A stretch of DNA of 64,000 nt, taken from Bacteroides pyogenes_A. GTDB taxonomy: Bacteria > Bacteroidota > Bacteroidia > Bacteroidales > Bacteroidaceae. Positions within the stretch are counted from its first letter, which is position 1. Every line of letters begins with the position of its first letter. The DNA lies in assembly GCF_048595595.1 (NCBI RefSeq), contig NZ_CP184347.1; one strand, 5' to 3'. The notes under the pieces were generated by a model. That model had not been told where the DNA came from. It worked only from the letters and a program-made list of their open reading frames with translations, and did no database searches. Positions 26,628 to 34,821 of this stretch are shown in pieces. Made by a program: the position numbers and the translations under genes.

Positions 26628-28532
26628 TTAAAGAATTAACAGCAGGATCAGTGCCAGCGCCCCGCAAAAGAATACATAAGCGTATTGTTGCACTTGCCCG
26701 CTCTGGAACCCGCGTATCTCGTCGCTCACAGCTTCGGTTGCCCATGCGAGGAAATCGAAGAAGCCGTCTATCACATGACGGTCCCACCATGCGATGGGAG
26801 CAGAGATGCAGCGGAAAATGATACGGTGAGTGATAAACCGGTAAACCTCGTCGATGTAGAAGCGGCGATAGGCAGCCCGGTGCAACCTACCGAAGTGTCC
26901 GGCAAGGGCATTCGCTAAGGATTGCTTTTCTCCTTTATACATATAGGTTGCCAGAGCTATCGATAGCAGGGCAACGAGGATGCTTGTTGCGGCTACCGCC
27001 CGGTCGAGATGGATGTTATAAACCGATCCGTCGGCGCTGATAAAGTGTCCGAAAGGGATGAAGCCGGCTACACAAGTCACGCCTGCAAGGAACAGAAGGG
27101 GGAAAGTCATCGTCAGCGGACTTTCATGCGGAGCGTGCCGTTGTTCGCATGGCGAGTCGGCGGCGGGCTGTTGCGTCTTGCCCCAGAAGATACCGTAGTA
27201 GAGACGGAACATATAGAAGGTCGTCATGGCGGCGATAACCGTCATTACCCAACCCATTGCCGGACTGTATCCAAAGCATGCCGCAAGAATTTCGTCTTTC
27301 GAGAAGAATCCCGAGAACGGTGGGATGCCTGCGATGGCAAGACAGGCAATCAGGAATGTCCAATGGGTGACGGGCATGTATTTGCGCAACCCGCCCATTG
27401 CCGACATCTCGTTGGAGTGTACGGCATGGATGATGCTTCCCGCACCGAGAAAGAGCAATGCCTTGAACATGGCATGGGTGAAGAGGTGGAACATGGAGGC
27501 CATGTATCCCAACCCTCCGTGATGGGGATCGGCAGAGGTGCAAACGCCCAAGGCCACCATCATAAATCCGATTTGGGAGATGGTGGAAAAGGCCAGTACG
27601 CGTTTGATGTCCGACTGGACACAGGCTACGCTCGCCGCATAGAAAGCGGTGAACGCTCCTACCCAGGCTACGATGTGCAGCGTGTCGGGCGCATAGGCGA
27701 TGAAGAGCGGAAACATGCGCGCTACCAGATATACTCCCGCCACCACCATTGTGGCGGCATGTATCAGGGCACTGACGGGCGTGGGGCCTTCCATTGCATC
27801 GGGCAACCAGATGTGCAACGGAAACATGGCGCTCTTGCCCGCACCGCCGACGAACATCAGTCCCAATGCCAGAGGAAGCATTGCCGCTCCTCCGCTGATT
27901 AGCGAAACTGTATCGGGCGTGAAACCGAATGTACCGCCGTAGTATCCGTAAATCAGGATGCCGATAAGGAATCCCAGATCGGCGAAACGTGTAACGATGA
28001 ACGCTTTCTTGGAGGCGGAAATCGCGGCAGCCTTTGTGTAGTAGAAGCCTATCAGCAGGTAGGAGCTGACACCTACCAGTTCCCAGAAGAGATACATCTG
28101 AAAGATGTTTGTGGCAACAACCAGTCCGAGCATCGACATGGTGAACAGCGAAAGGAAGGCGTAATAACGCTGAAATCCCTTTTCGCCTTTCATATAGCCG
28201 AATGAGTAGATGTGTACCATGAGCGATACGGTGGAGATGACGATGAGCATCATCACGGAAATCGGATCAAGCAGAATGCCCAAATCGAAATGCAGCGTCT
28301 CGGTGAAAGGAAGCCATGTGAAATTATAAGGTATCAGGGTGGCCAATGTGCCGTCGTCGAGACGCGGAGCGGTGAAGTATTGGAAAGCGGTGAGGTACGA
28401 AAGAAGCGTTACCGCGCCCAACACCAGTGTGCCGATTGTGCCCGCCGTCCGGTGTGACATCCGCTTTCCCCCGATGCCTGTGGTGAGGAAAGAGAGAAAG
28501 GGAAGGAGAAGTATGAGAATCGTTAATTCCAT
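26628..28532 (-). CDS. nuoL: NADH-quinone oxidoreductase subunit L
   Basis: A 634-residue antiporter-like subunit with the long C-terminal lateral helix that spans the membrane arm. The N-terminal signature MYLFWELVGVSSYLLIGFY and the pump region SAMFPLHIWLPDAMEGPTPV are intact, as is DIKRVLAFSTISQIGFMMVA. The C-terminus (AVSDEIRGFQSGQVQQYAYV) is the usual NuoL end. It is slightly longer than the E. coli protein and begins 23 nt after nuoK ends. Confidence 0.96.
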   Translation of the reverse strand: MELTILILLLPFLSFLTTGIGGKRMSHRTAGTIGTLVLGAVTLLSYLTAFQYFTAPRLDDGTLATLIPYNFTWLPFTETLHFDLGILLDPISVMMLIVISTVSLMVHIYSFGYMKGEKGFQRYYAFLSLFTMSMLGLVVATNIFQMYLFWELVGVSSYLLIGFYYTKAAAISASKKAFIVTRFADLGFLIGILIYGYYGGTFGFTPDTVSLISGGAAMLPLALGLMFVGGAGKSAMFPLHIWLPDAMEGPTPVSALIHAATMVVAGVYLVARMFPLFIAYAPDTLHIVAWVGAFTAFYAASVACVQSDIKRVLAFSTISQIGFMMVALGVCTSADPHHGGLGYMASMFHLFTHAMFKALLFLGAGSIIHAVHSNEMSAMGGLRKYMPVTHWTFLIACLAIAGIPPFSGFFSKDEILAACFGYSPAMGWVMTVIAAMTTFYMFRLYYGIFWGKTQQPAADSPCEQRHAPHESPLTMTFPLLFLAGVTCVAGFIPFGHFISADGSVYNIHLDRAVAATSILVALLSIALATYMYKGEKQSLANALAGHFGRLHRAAYRRFYIDEVYRFITHRIIFRCISAPIAWWDRHVIDGFFDFLAWATEAVSDEIRGFQSGQVQQYAYVFFCGALALILLLIL

Positions 28533-28555
28533 ATCTGTTGTTTGTTTTTAGTTAG

Positions 28556-28864
28556 TTACCATTTCATTTCATCCAGACTGCGAACCTGAATGCTCCGTAT
28601 ATTGCGGTAAATGTTAATCATGATAGCGATGGCTATCGCCGTTTCCGCCGCCGAAATGGCAATCGAGAACAGAGCGAAGAAGTATCCTTCGGTGTCTTCG
28701 GGAAAGAGGAAACGGTTGAACACGGCGAAGTTGATGTCGGTGGCATTCAGCATGAGCTCTATCGAGATGAGGATGGCCAACGTGTTCCGGCGGGTGAGGA
28801 ATCCGTAAATTCCTGCGAACATCATGACGGTGGAAACCACCAGATAATATTCCATGTGTATCAT
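28556..28864 (-). CDS. nuoK: NADH-quinone oxidoreductase subunit K
   Basis: A 102-residue, three-helix membrane subunit. IYGFLTRRNTLAILISIELM carries the conserved membrane Glu used in proton transfer, followed by LNATDINFAVF and the second Glu helix SAAETAIAIAIMINIYR. The start could also be the Met three codons later (28855). Confidence 0.95.
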   Translation of the reverse strand: MIHMEYYLVVSTVMMFAGIYGFLTRRNTLAILISIELMLNATDINFAVFNRFLFPEDTEGYFFALFSIAISAAETAIAIAIMINIYRNIRSIQVRSLDEMKW

Positions 28865-28908
28865 AAATCAATGTTTTTTGCGTTTTGAAGATTCATATCG
28901 GGTCTCTC

Positions 28909-29421
28909 TTATCGTTTGCGGGCAATCATGATGCCGCCGATGATGCAGGCCAGCAGCAAGATGCTGACTGCCTCGAAAGGCAATACATAGCCGTATTTGT
29001 CGCTGCTGAGCAAAGCGTGCCCGATATCGTGGATATCTATTTCCAGCGGTGCAAGGTCTTTGGTCTGTAAGAATTTATGCTTCAGTGTGATGAACAGGAC
29101 GATAGCCGCCCCGGCAATCATAGAGAAGAATCCTGCAAGAAAACGGCTTCGTTTCAGACGTTCGGCACGGTCGCCTTCTCCGCTGGTGAGCAGGATGGAG
29201 AATACATAGAGTACGACGATACCTCCGGCATAGACCATAATCTGTACAGATCCCAGAAAAGTATAGCCCAGCAGGAAGTAAATGCCTGCCGTTCCGAAAA
29301 GTACGAAAAGCAGATAGGTGGCCGAACGTACGATGCGCCGGGTGGTGACCGTCATCACGGACATGACGATGATGAATGCGGCTAAAAAGTAAAATATTAC
29401 AGTTTCGAGTGTTGCTCCCAT
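28909..29421 (-). CDS. nuoJ: NADH-quinone oxidoreductase subunit J
   Basis: A 170-residue membrane subunit with five hydrophobic segments. SATYLLFVLFGTAGIYFLLG, then QIMVYAGGIVVLYVFSILL is the conserved TM3 with the pi-bulge tyrosine/glycine pattern of NuoJ. It lies 44 nt before nuoK in the operon. Confidence 0.95.
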   Translation of the reverse strand: MGATLETVIFYFLAAFIIVMSVMTVTTRRIVRSATYLLFVLFGTAGIYFLLGYTFLGSVQIMVYAGGIVVLYVFSILLTSGEGDRAERLKRSRFLAGFFSMIAGAAIVLFITLKHKFLQTKDLAPLEIDIHDIGHALLSSDKYGYVLPFEAVSILLLACIIGGIMIARKR

Positions 29422-29513
29422 TTCTTACTTATGTTTTAATGTTTACTGATTCGTATTGCCGGATTGTTTTCGGATCCGGCATTTTATAGTGGCAACCGAT
29501 GCCCGGCGCCGCA

Positions 29514-29996
29514 TCACTTTTGTTCGACTTTGCTGCCTTCGCGGTTGAGTCGCAGTATGAGTTTCGAGCGGTCGAAAACAGCATGTTCGAAGTTCTGGTC
29601 GAATGTGATGGCATCGTGCGGGCAGGCATTGACGCACAACTGGCAGAAAATGCACGAGCCTAAGTCGTACTCGTATGCGGCCAGAATCTTTTTTTTCTTG
29701 CCTTCTTCGGTTTCAACCATTTCACCGGTTACGCTGATGGTGTCGTTGGGGCAAGCCATCTGGCATAGCCCGCAGGCTACACAGCGGTGCTCGTTGTTCT
29801 CATTGTGCGGCATGGTCAGTGTTCCGCGAAAGCGGTCGAACATCTGCAGCTCTTTCCGGTTTTCCGGATATTGCTCGGTTATTTTTTTGCGGAAGAACAC
29901 CCTGATGCTTGTCTTCATCCCGGCAGTCAGGCTGCCGACGGCCCGTGTCAGGTTGCCGAAATAGGAGTCTTTCTCTTCTTTATATTCCATAATCAA
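29514..29996 (-). CDS. nuoI: NADH-quinone oxidoreductase subunit I (2x[4Fe-4S] ferredoxin)
   Basis: A 160-residue peripheral-arm subunit carrying clusters N6a and N6b. Both ligand sets are complete: CVACGLCQMACP and CIFCQLCVNACP. The N-terminus is amphipathic (GSLTAGMKTSIRVFFRKKI) and anchors the subunit at the membrane. The ATG two codons downstream (29990) is equally possible. In this operon, which lacks nuoEFG, electrons probably enter through this subunit from ferredoxin or another donor. Confidence 0.95.
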   Translation of the reverse strand: MIMEYKEEKDSYFGNLTRAVGSLTAGMKTSIRVFFRKKITEQYPENRKELQMFDRFRGTLTMPHNENNEHRCVACGLCQMACPNDTISVTGEMVETEEGKKKKILAAYEYDLGSCIFCQLCVNACPHDAITFDQNFEHAVFDRSKLILRLNREGSKVEQK

Positions 29997-30015
29997 TTGC
30001 TGTTATATTCGTTTG

Positions 30016-31092
30016 TTAAAAGTGAAAGCCGAAGGCCACGCAACATGCCATCAATAATAAATTGACCATCGAGATGGGAACCAGATATTTCCATTCCAGA
30101 CTCAGAATCTGGTCGATTCGCAAACGGGGGAATGTCCATTTGACCCACATCAGCAGGAATACCACGAAGAAAGCCTTGGCGAAGAACCAGATGAAACCGG
30201 GAATGTAGTCCATCACACTGTTGAATCCGTTGAGTCCGGATACGTGCAGCGGCATCCATCCACCCAGAAAAACGGTGGTGGCAACGGCGGCTACGATAAA
30301 AAGGTTCAGATATTCCGCCAGATAGAAGAACCCGAAGTGCATGCCCGAGTATTCGGTGTGATATCCCGCCGTCAGCTCACTCTCCGCTTCGGGGAGGTCG
30401 AACGGTCCGCGATTGCATTCCGCATTTCCGGCAATGAGGTATGTGATAAAAGCAATCACGGCAGGAATATGCCCTTTGAAGATAAACCATCCGTCGGCCT
30501 GATTCTCTACGATTTGAGAAAACTGCATCGTTCCCATCAATACCACCATGGTCATGATGCTCATTCCGGCGGAAAGCTCGTAGCTGATGATTTGCGCGCC
30601 GCTTCGCATGGCGCCGATCAACGAGAATTTGTTGTTGCTTCCCCATCCGGCAAGCAGAATACCCACAACGCCTATGCCGGAGGCTGCCAGCAGAAAGAAT
30701 ACCCCTACGTTGAAGTCGAGCACCTCGGCGCCTTTATTGAAAGGAATGCACGAGAAGGTTAGGAAAGAGGCGGCAATCACCATGAATGGAGCGAGGTTAT
30801 AAAGAAAACGGTCGGCTTCTTTCGGTGTGAATATTTCTTTGGTCAGCATCTTCAACACGTCGCAAAGCACTTGAATGGAGCCCCACTTCCCGACCCGGTT
30901 GGGCCCGATGCGGCATTGGAAGAACGCGCACACCTTTCGTTCCATATAAATCAATACGATGGCCAGTATGGCATACAAAGCGACGATGCATAAGCCGATG
31001 AGCACGCATTCTATAAAAACAGCCGCTCCCTCAGGCATCAAAGAGAGCAATAAGCCATGTATCCGGCTTGTTATTATACTAAAATCGAACAT
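30016..31092 (-). CDS. nuoH: NADH-quinone oxidoreductase subunit H
   Basis: A 358-residue membrane subunit that links the peripheral and membrane arms and forms the quinone site with NuoB and NuoD. ERKVCAFFQCRIGPNRVGKW is the family signature near residue 52, GAMRSGAQIISYELSAGMS and the loop RGPFDLPEAESELTAGYHTEY with its conserved acids are intact. It is placed 19 nt before nuoI. Confidence 0.96.
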   Translation of the reverse strand: MFDFSIITSRIHGLLLSLMPEGAAVFIECVLIGLCIVALYAILAIVLIYMERKVCAFFQCRIGPNRVGKWGSIQVLCDVLKMLTKEIFTPKEADRFLYNLAPFMVIAASFLTFSCIPFNKGAEVLDFNVGVFFLLAASGIGVVGILLAGWGSNNKFSLIGAMRSGAQIISYELSAGMSIMTMVVLMGTMQFSQIVENQADGWFIFKGHIPAVIAFITYLIAGNAECNRGPFDLPEAESELTAGYHTEYSGMHFGFFYLAEYLNLFIVAAVATTVFLGGWMPLHVSGLNGFNSVMDYIPGFIWFFAKAFFVVFLLMWVKWTFPRLRIDQILSLEWKYLVPISMVNLLLMACCVAFGFHF

Positions 31093-31128
31093 CTTTTTGT
31101 TTGAATGATTAGAATTTGTATTGTTGCA

Positions 31129-32721
31129 TTACCTGTCTATATCGGGAACTACATAATCCAGCGTTCCGCCAATGGCTATCAGGTCGGCGATTTTGGCTTC
31201 CCTGCAAATGGTATCGATGGCTGCCACCAGCGGCAATCCCGTAGAACGGTAATGAAGCCGGTAAGGCATTTTATCCCCTTGGCTTTCGAGGAATACGCCG
31301 AACTCTCCGCGACTGCCTTCTACCGCAGCATAATAACTTCCTTCGGGAACGCGAATCACAGGTTTCGTCTTTTCCTGATAAGCGCCATCCGGAATGTTGT
31401 CTATCAACTGCTCGATGATGCGCATGCTTTCTTCTATTTCGTCCATGCGTACCATGTAGCGTGCCCACGAGTCGCCTTCGGAATAGACGATTTCTTTGAA
31501 GTCTACCTTGTCGTACACGCCGTAAGGCATCCGTTTGCGCACATCGCAAGCCCAGCCCGAAGCGCGTCCCGTGCCTCCGGTACATCCGAAAGAGATGGCG
31601 TCTTCACGGCTTAATACGCCGACTCCTTTCAGGCGGGAACGGGCGATGATGTTTCCGGTGAATATTTCGTGATATTCGTGAATGATACCGCGCAAGTAAG
31701 GAATAAACTCCTTCACCCGTTTCACAAAGTTGGGATGGATGTCGGCCTGCACGCCGCCGATGGTGTTGTAGTTCATTATCAACCGTCCGCCGCACGTCTC
31801 TTCGAAAATGTCGAGAATCTTCTCGCGGTCGCGGAAACCATAGAAGAAGGCGGTCAGCGCACCCAAGTCCATTGCCAGACAGGAGTAGAAAAGCAGGTGC
31901 GAGTCGATGCGTTGCAGCTCGTCCATGATGGTGCGGATGTACTGTACACGGTCGCTCACCTCGATGCCCATCGCTTTCTCGATACACATGCACAGTGCAT
32001 GACGATTCTGGTGAGCCCCCAGATAGTCGAGGCGATCGGTCAGAGCCAGTGTTTGCGGATAAGTAAGACTTTCGTTCATCTTCTCTATACCCCGGTGGAT
32101 GTAGCCGCAGTTGGCGTCGATCTTGCGGATGGTTTCTCCTTCCAACGATACGCGAAAGCGCATCACTCCATGCGTGGCAGGGTGCTGGGGACCGATGTTG
32201 ACCACGTATTCCTGCTCGCCGAAGAGTTTCGTCTCTATGTCTTTGATCGTTCCGTCGGGATTCAGTTCGATTTCCTGAGTCGTGTCGAACGTCTCCTCAT
32301 TGTCCATACGAAGCGGATTTTCTTTCTCCGGGTCGTTGTCCTTACGCAGGGGATACCCCACCCAGTCGTTGCGCAGGTAGAGGCGACGCATGTCGGGATG
32401 CCCGATGAAAAGAATGCCGTAGAAGTCGAACACTTCCCGTTCGTAGAAATCGGCGATTTTCCAAATGTCGCTCACGGAAGGAAGCTCCGGCAGTTCGCGG
32501 TTGTCCGTTGCCGTTTTCAAAGCCATCCGTTCGCCGGTGGCTGTCGATTCCAGATGGTAAACCACGCCCAACCCACGGAGCTTCTCCGGATTGTCTTTCT
32601 CGTCCGCTACTCCCCAATCCATACCGGTGAGACTTTCGAGGAAGTCCATCTGCCTCTCGTTTCGCAAGCGCAGCATCTCATCGTGCAGCGCCTCAGGGGA
32701 TATATATGTAATTTCTTGCAT
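31129..32721 (-). CDS. nuoCD: NADH-quinone oxidoreductase subunits C and D, fused
   Basis: A 530-residue fusion. Residues 1 to about 140 are NuoC (AEG..., VSDIWKIADFYEREVFDFYG, HPDMRRLYLRNDWVGYPLRK). The rest is the 49-kDa-type NuoD (VNIGPQHPATHGVMRFRVSL, CGYIHRGIEKM, GRLIMNYNTIGGVQADIHPN, and the end TLDYVVPDIDR). The histidines in GPQHPATHG that face the quinone are present. The ATG at 32721 gives the normal NuoC start (MQEITYISPEAL); the frame stays open upstream only as overlap with nuoB. Fused nuoCD is common in several phyla. Confidence 0.96.
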   Translation of the reverse strand: MQEITYISPEALHDEMLRLRNERQMDFLESLTGMDWGVADEKDNPEKLRGLGVVYHLESTATGERMALKTATDNRELPELPSVSDIWKIADFYEREVFDFYGILFIGHPDMRRLYLRNDWVGYPLRKDNDPEKENPLRMDNEETFDTTQEIELNPDGTIKDIETKLFGEQEYVVNIGPQHPATHGVMRFRVSLEGETIRKIDANCGYIHRGIEKMNESLTYPQTLALTDRLDYLGAHQNRHALCMCIEKAMGIEVSDRVQYIRTIMDELQRIDSHLLFYSCLAMDLGALTAFFYGFRDREKILDIFEETCGGRLIMNYNTIGGVQADIHPNFVKRVKEFIPYLRGIIHEYHEIFTGNIIARSRLKGVGVLSREDAISFGCTGGTGRASGWACDVRKRMPYGVYDKVDFKEIVYSEGDSWARYMVRMDEIEESMRIIEQLIDNIPDGAYQEKTKPVIRVPEGSYYAAVEGSRGEFGVFLESQGDKMPYRLHYRSTGLPLVAAIDTICREAKIADLIAIGGTLDYVVPDIDR

Positions 32722-32738
32722 GATTGTGACTGTTGTTT

Positions 32739-33326
32739 TTATTCTTCCGGTTTCTTTTCTTTTCTGTTGGTGCCGCCGAAGAACTTCTCTATCTTCACCT
32801 TGCGTTGCAGCTGCATCATTCCGTAGTAAAACGCTTCGGGGCGCGGCGGACAGCCGGGAATGTAGACGTCTACGGGCAGAATCTTGTCTACTCCGTTCAC
32901 TACGTGGTACGATTTCTTGAAGGGTCCTCCGCTGACGGCACATCCGCCTACGGCTATCACGTATTTCGGGTCGGGCATCTGATCGTACAGGCGTTTCAAT
33001 ACCGGAGCCATTTTGTTGGTGATTGTCCCGCAAACCATAATCATATCCGCCTGCCGCGGACTGGCACGGGCTACTTCGAACCCGAAGCGTGCCATGTCGT
33101 AACGGGCAGCTCCCAATGCCATGAATTCGATGCCGCAACAGCTTGTTGCGAACGTAAGCGGCCACAGCGAGTTGCTGCGTCCCCAGTTTACAAAGTGGTC
33201 GAGTACGCCGAGAGCGACATTGGCCCCTCCGGCGTTGAGTTCCTTGACGAGCTTCTCCAACGATTCGTTGTCGGTAAACTCTTCATACGGAATCGATTTG
33301 ATTTTCGGTTTTTTGCTTACTTCCAT
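32739..33326 (-). CDS. nuoB: NADH-quinone oxidoreductase subunit B
   Basis: A 195-residue subunit carrying cluster N2, which passes electrons to quinone. The cluster cysteines are in TFATSCCGIEFMALGA, VGGCAVSGG and YIPGCPPRPEAF, all present. I placed the start at MEVSKKPKIKSIPYEEF (33326), overlapping the end of nuoA by 10 nt. A C-terminal Lys-rich tail (KIEKFFGGTNRKEKKPEE) is longer than in E. coli. Confidence 0.96.
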   Translation of the reverse strand: MEVSKKPKIKSIPYEEFTDNESLEKLVKELNAGGANVALGVLDHFVNWGRSNSLWPLTFATSCCGIEFMALGAARYDMARFGFEVARASPRQADMIMVCGTITNKMAPVLKRLYDQMPDPKYVIAVGGCAVSGGPFKKSYHVVNGVDKILPVDVYIPGCPPRPEAFYYGMMQLQRKVKIEKFFGGTNRKEKKPEE

Positions 33327-33667
33327 TCCAGCGCTCCTTTCCTCCAGGCATAAGCGAGGCCCAGAACCAGAATAACGAAAAAGAAAAGAATGCCCGCCAA
33401 GCCCTGAGGCCCTAAATCGCGCATCACTACCGCCCAAGGGAAGAGGAAGGCGGTTTCTACGTCGAACATCAGAAACAGGATAGCAAACAGGTAGTATCCT
33501 ACGCGGAATTGCATCCACGATTTGCCCCGTGTCGGTATGCCGCATTCGTAAGCCTCGAACTTCTGGGCGTTGTACGAGCGTGGAGAGATGGCGCGTGAAA
33601 GCGTTATGACAACCCCCACGAAAGCGATCGCTGTCAGTAAAACAACAACTAATAATGTAAAATTCAT
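33317..33667 (-). CDS. nuoA: NADH-quinone oxidoreductase subunit A
   Basis: A 116-residue, three-helix membrane subunit and the first gene of the operon. KFEAYECGIPTRGKSWMQFR is the conserved cysteine-bearing loop near the quinone site, and LFMFDVETAFLFPWAVV the second-helix signature. I found no convincing TAnnTTTG box in the 120 nt upstream. Confidence 0.96.
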   Translation of the reverse strand: MNFTLLVVVLLTAIAFVGVVITLSRAISPRSYNAQKFEAYECGIPTRGKSWMQFRVGYYLFAILFLMFDVETAFLFPWAVVMRDLGPQGLAGILFFFVILVLGLAYAWRKGALEWK

Positions 33668-33786
33668 AATCTCAACAGTTGTTTGGATGGTATATGATAG
33701 GAAATAGCCAATTCATTCTTCGCCCACCGGAGAAGAGACTGATTGACGGATAAAGTCGGGTGTAAAATACAGACGATAGGTGCCGG

Positions 33787-34164
33787 CTAAACGACGATTT
33801 TCCTTAAACCATATATATAATGGTTGTTCGGATGGCGGAAATAAGGATGCGCATGCGGTATGTGCGAAGCTGCCGGAACGGCGAACGTGTCGTATCCCCG
33901 AAAACCGGAAAGCAACAGCTCCGGGTTTTTGTCTGTGGAGTCATGCGTCATATCCGCATGGCTTATGTCGCAAGCCTGAGTGGAGTAGAAATGATAAAAA
34001 TGTTGAAGCGGATTATGGTCGGGATGTTCCTCAGATACGAAGCATTGCTCCTGACGGTAAACCGGCGGCACACCTTTGTCGCTTTTTCCCGTTGTTCTGT
34101 TGCCAACGGAATGAGTCAGCAAAGCGAGCGCCAGCAATAGCCCATATGTAAAACATTGTTTCAT
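33787..34164 (-). CDS. Small exported hypothetical protein
   Basis: A 125-residue frame with a plausible signal peptide (MKQCFTYGLLLALALLTHSVG) and a hydrophilic, His- and Pro-rich rest (HNPLQHFYHFYSTQ, HIPHAHPYFRHPNNHYIYG). I do not recognise a family. A full -7 match (TATCTTTG, minus strand) at 34190-34197, with a TTG near the -33 position, supports expression. The many His residues could bind metal, but this is only composition. Confidence 0.55.
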   Translation of the reverse strand: MKQCFTYGLLLALALLTHSVGNRTTGKSDKGVPPVYRQEQCFVSEEHPDHNPLQHFYHFYSTQACDISHADMTHDSTDKNPELLLSGFRGYDTFAVPAASHIPHAHPYFRHPNNHYIYGLRKIVV

Positions 34165-34189
34165 CTTACCTCTATCCCTTTAACGGACG

Positions 34190-34197
34190 CAAAGATA
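34190..34197 (-). promoter_or_regulatory. -7 box upstream of the small exported protein
   Basis: CAAAGATA reads TATCTTTG on the minus strand, a full TAnnTTTG match, with TTG about 22 nt further upstream (34220-34222). It lies 26 nt before the start codon. The remainder of the 34198-34583 spacer shows no gene. Confidence 0.55.
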
Positions 34198-34579
34198 GAA
34201 TTAATATCCATACCTTCTGCAATACGCAGGTTGCAAAAAAGGTTTTTTAGCACTCAAATTGATTTAAGTCAATTCCCGGAGGCGAGCATCGGGCGTTGTC
34301 CGGTTGCAGGTGCTTTCGGAAAGACTCTTTGTGAGGCATGTGGGCATCGCTGCGCCAAAGTATTTTACCTGTTTTTGTGCCCGAATGTTTGCATATCATA
34401 TAAAATATCCATACATTTGCCGAAAGCCTTGAGCCTTTGAGCATTGTGCGGCTCATGCGGCATTTGCCGCAAAACGCCCGCTCGTAACGCATAACTTAGA
34501 GATACCTATGAGGACATATCCGAAACATTTGGCTTTCACTTCTTTTAACTGTCAACCTTTGGCGGTTCCGGATATTTGT

Positions 34580-34666
<87 letters not shown>

Positions 34667-34723
34667 GACTTTCCTGACGTACGCGCGCGCGAAGCCGCCG
34701 CCTGTACATCGCTTCATATTGCC

Positions 34724-34759
34724 GTCCTCGGCGGGGATACAAGAATCCCTGCCGGGGAC
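34724..34759 (+). promoter_or_regulatory. Conserved 15-bp leader hairpin, cassette 2
   Basis: The arms GTCCTCGGCGGGGAT and ATCCCTGCCGGGGAC are identical to those of cassette 1, but the loop is ACAAGA in place of CCCTGC. It lies 62 nt before the start codon, the same distance as in cassette 1. Confidence 0.75.
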
Positions 34760-34821
34760 GTTTGCGTTTGTGCGCCCTGCTCGCGTAACTTATTTTTTAA
34801 CCCCCTAAATACACAAGACTT

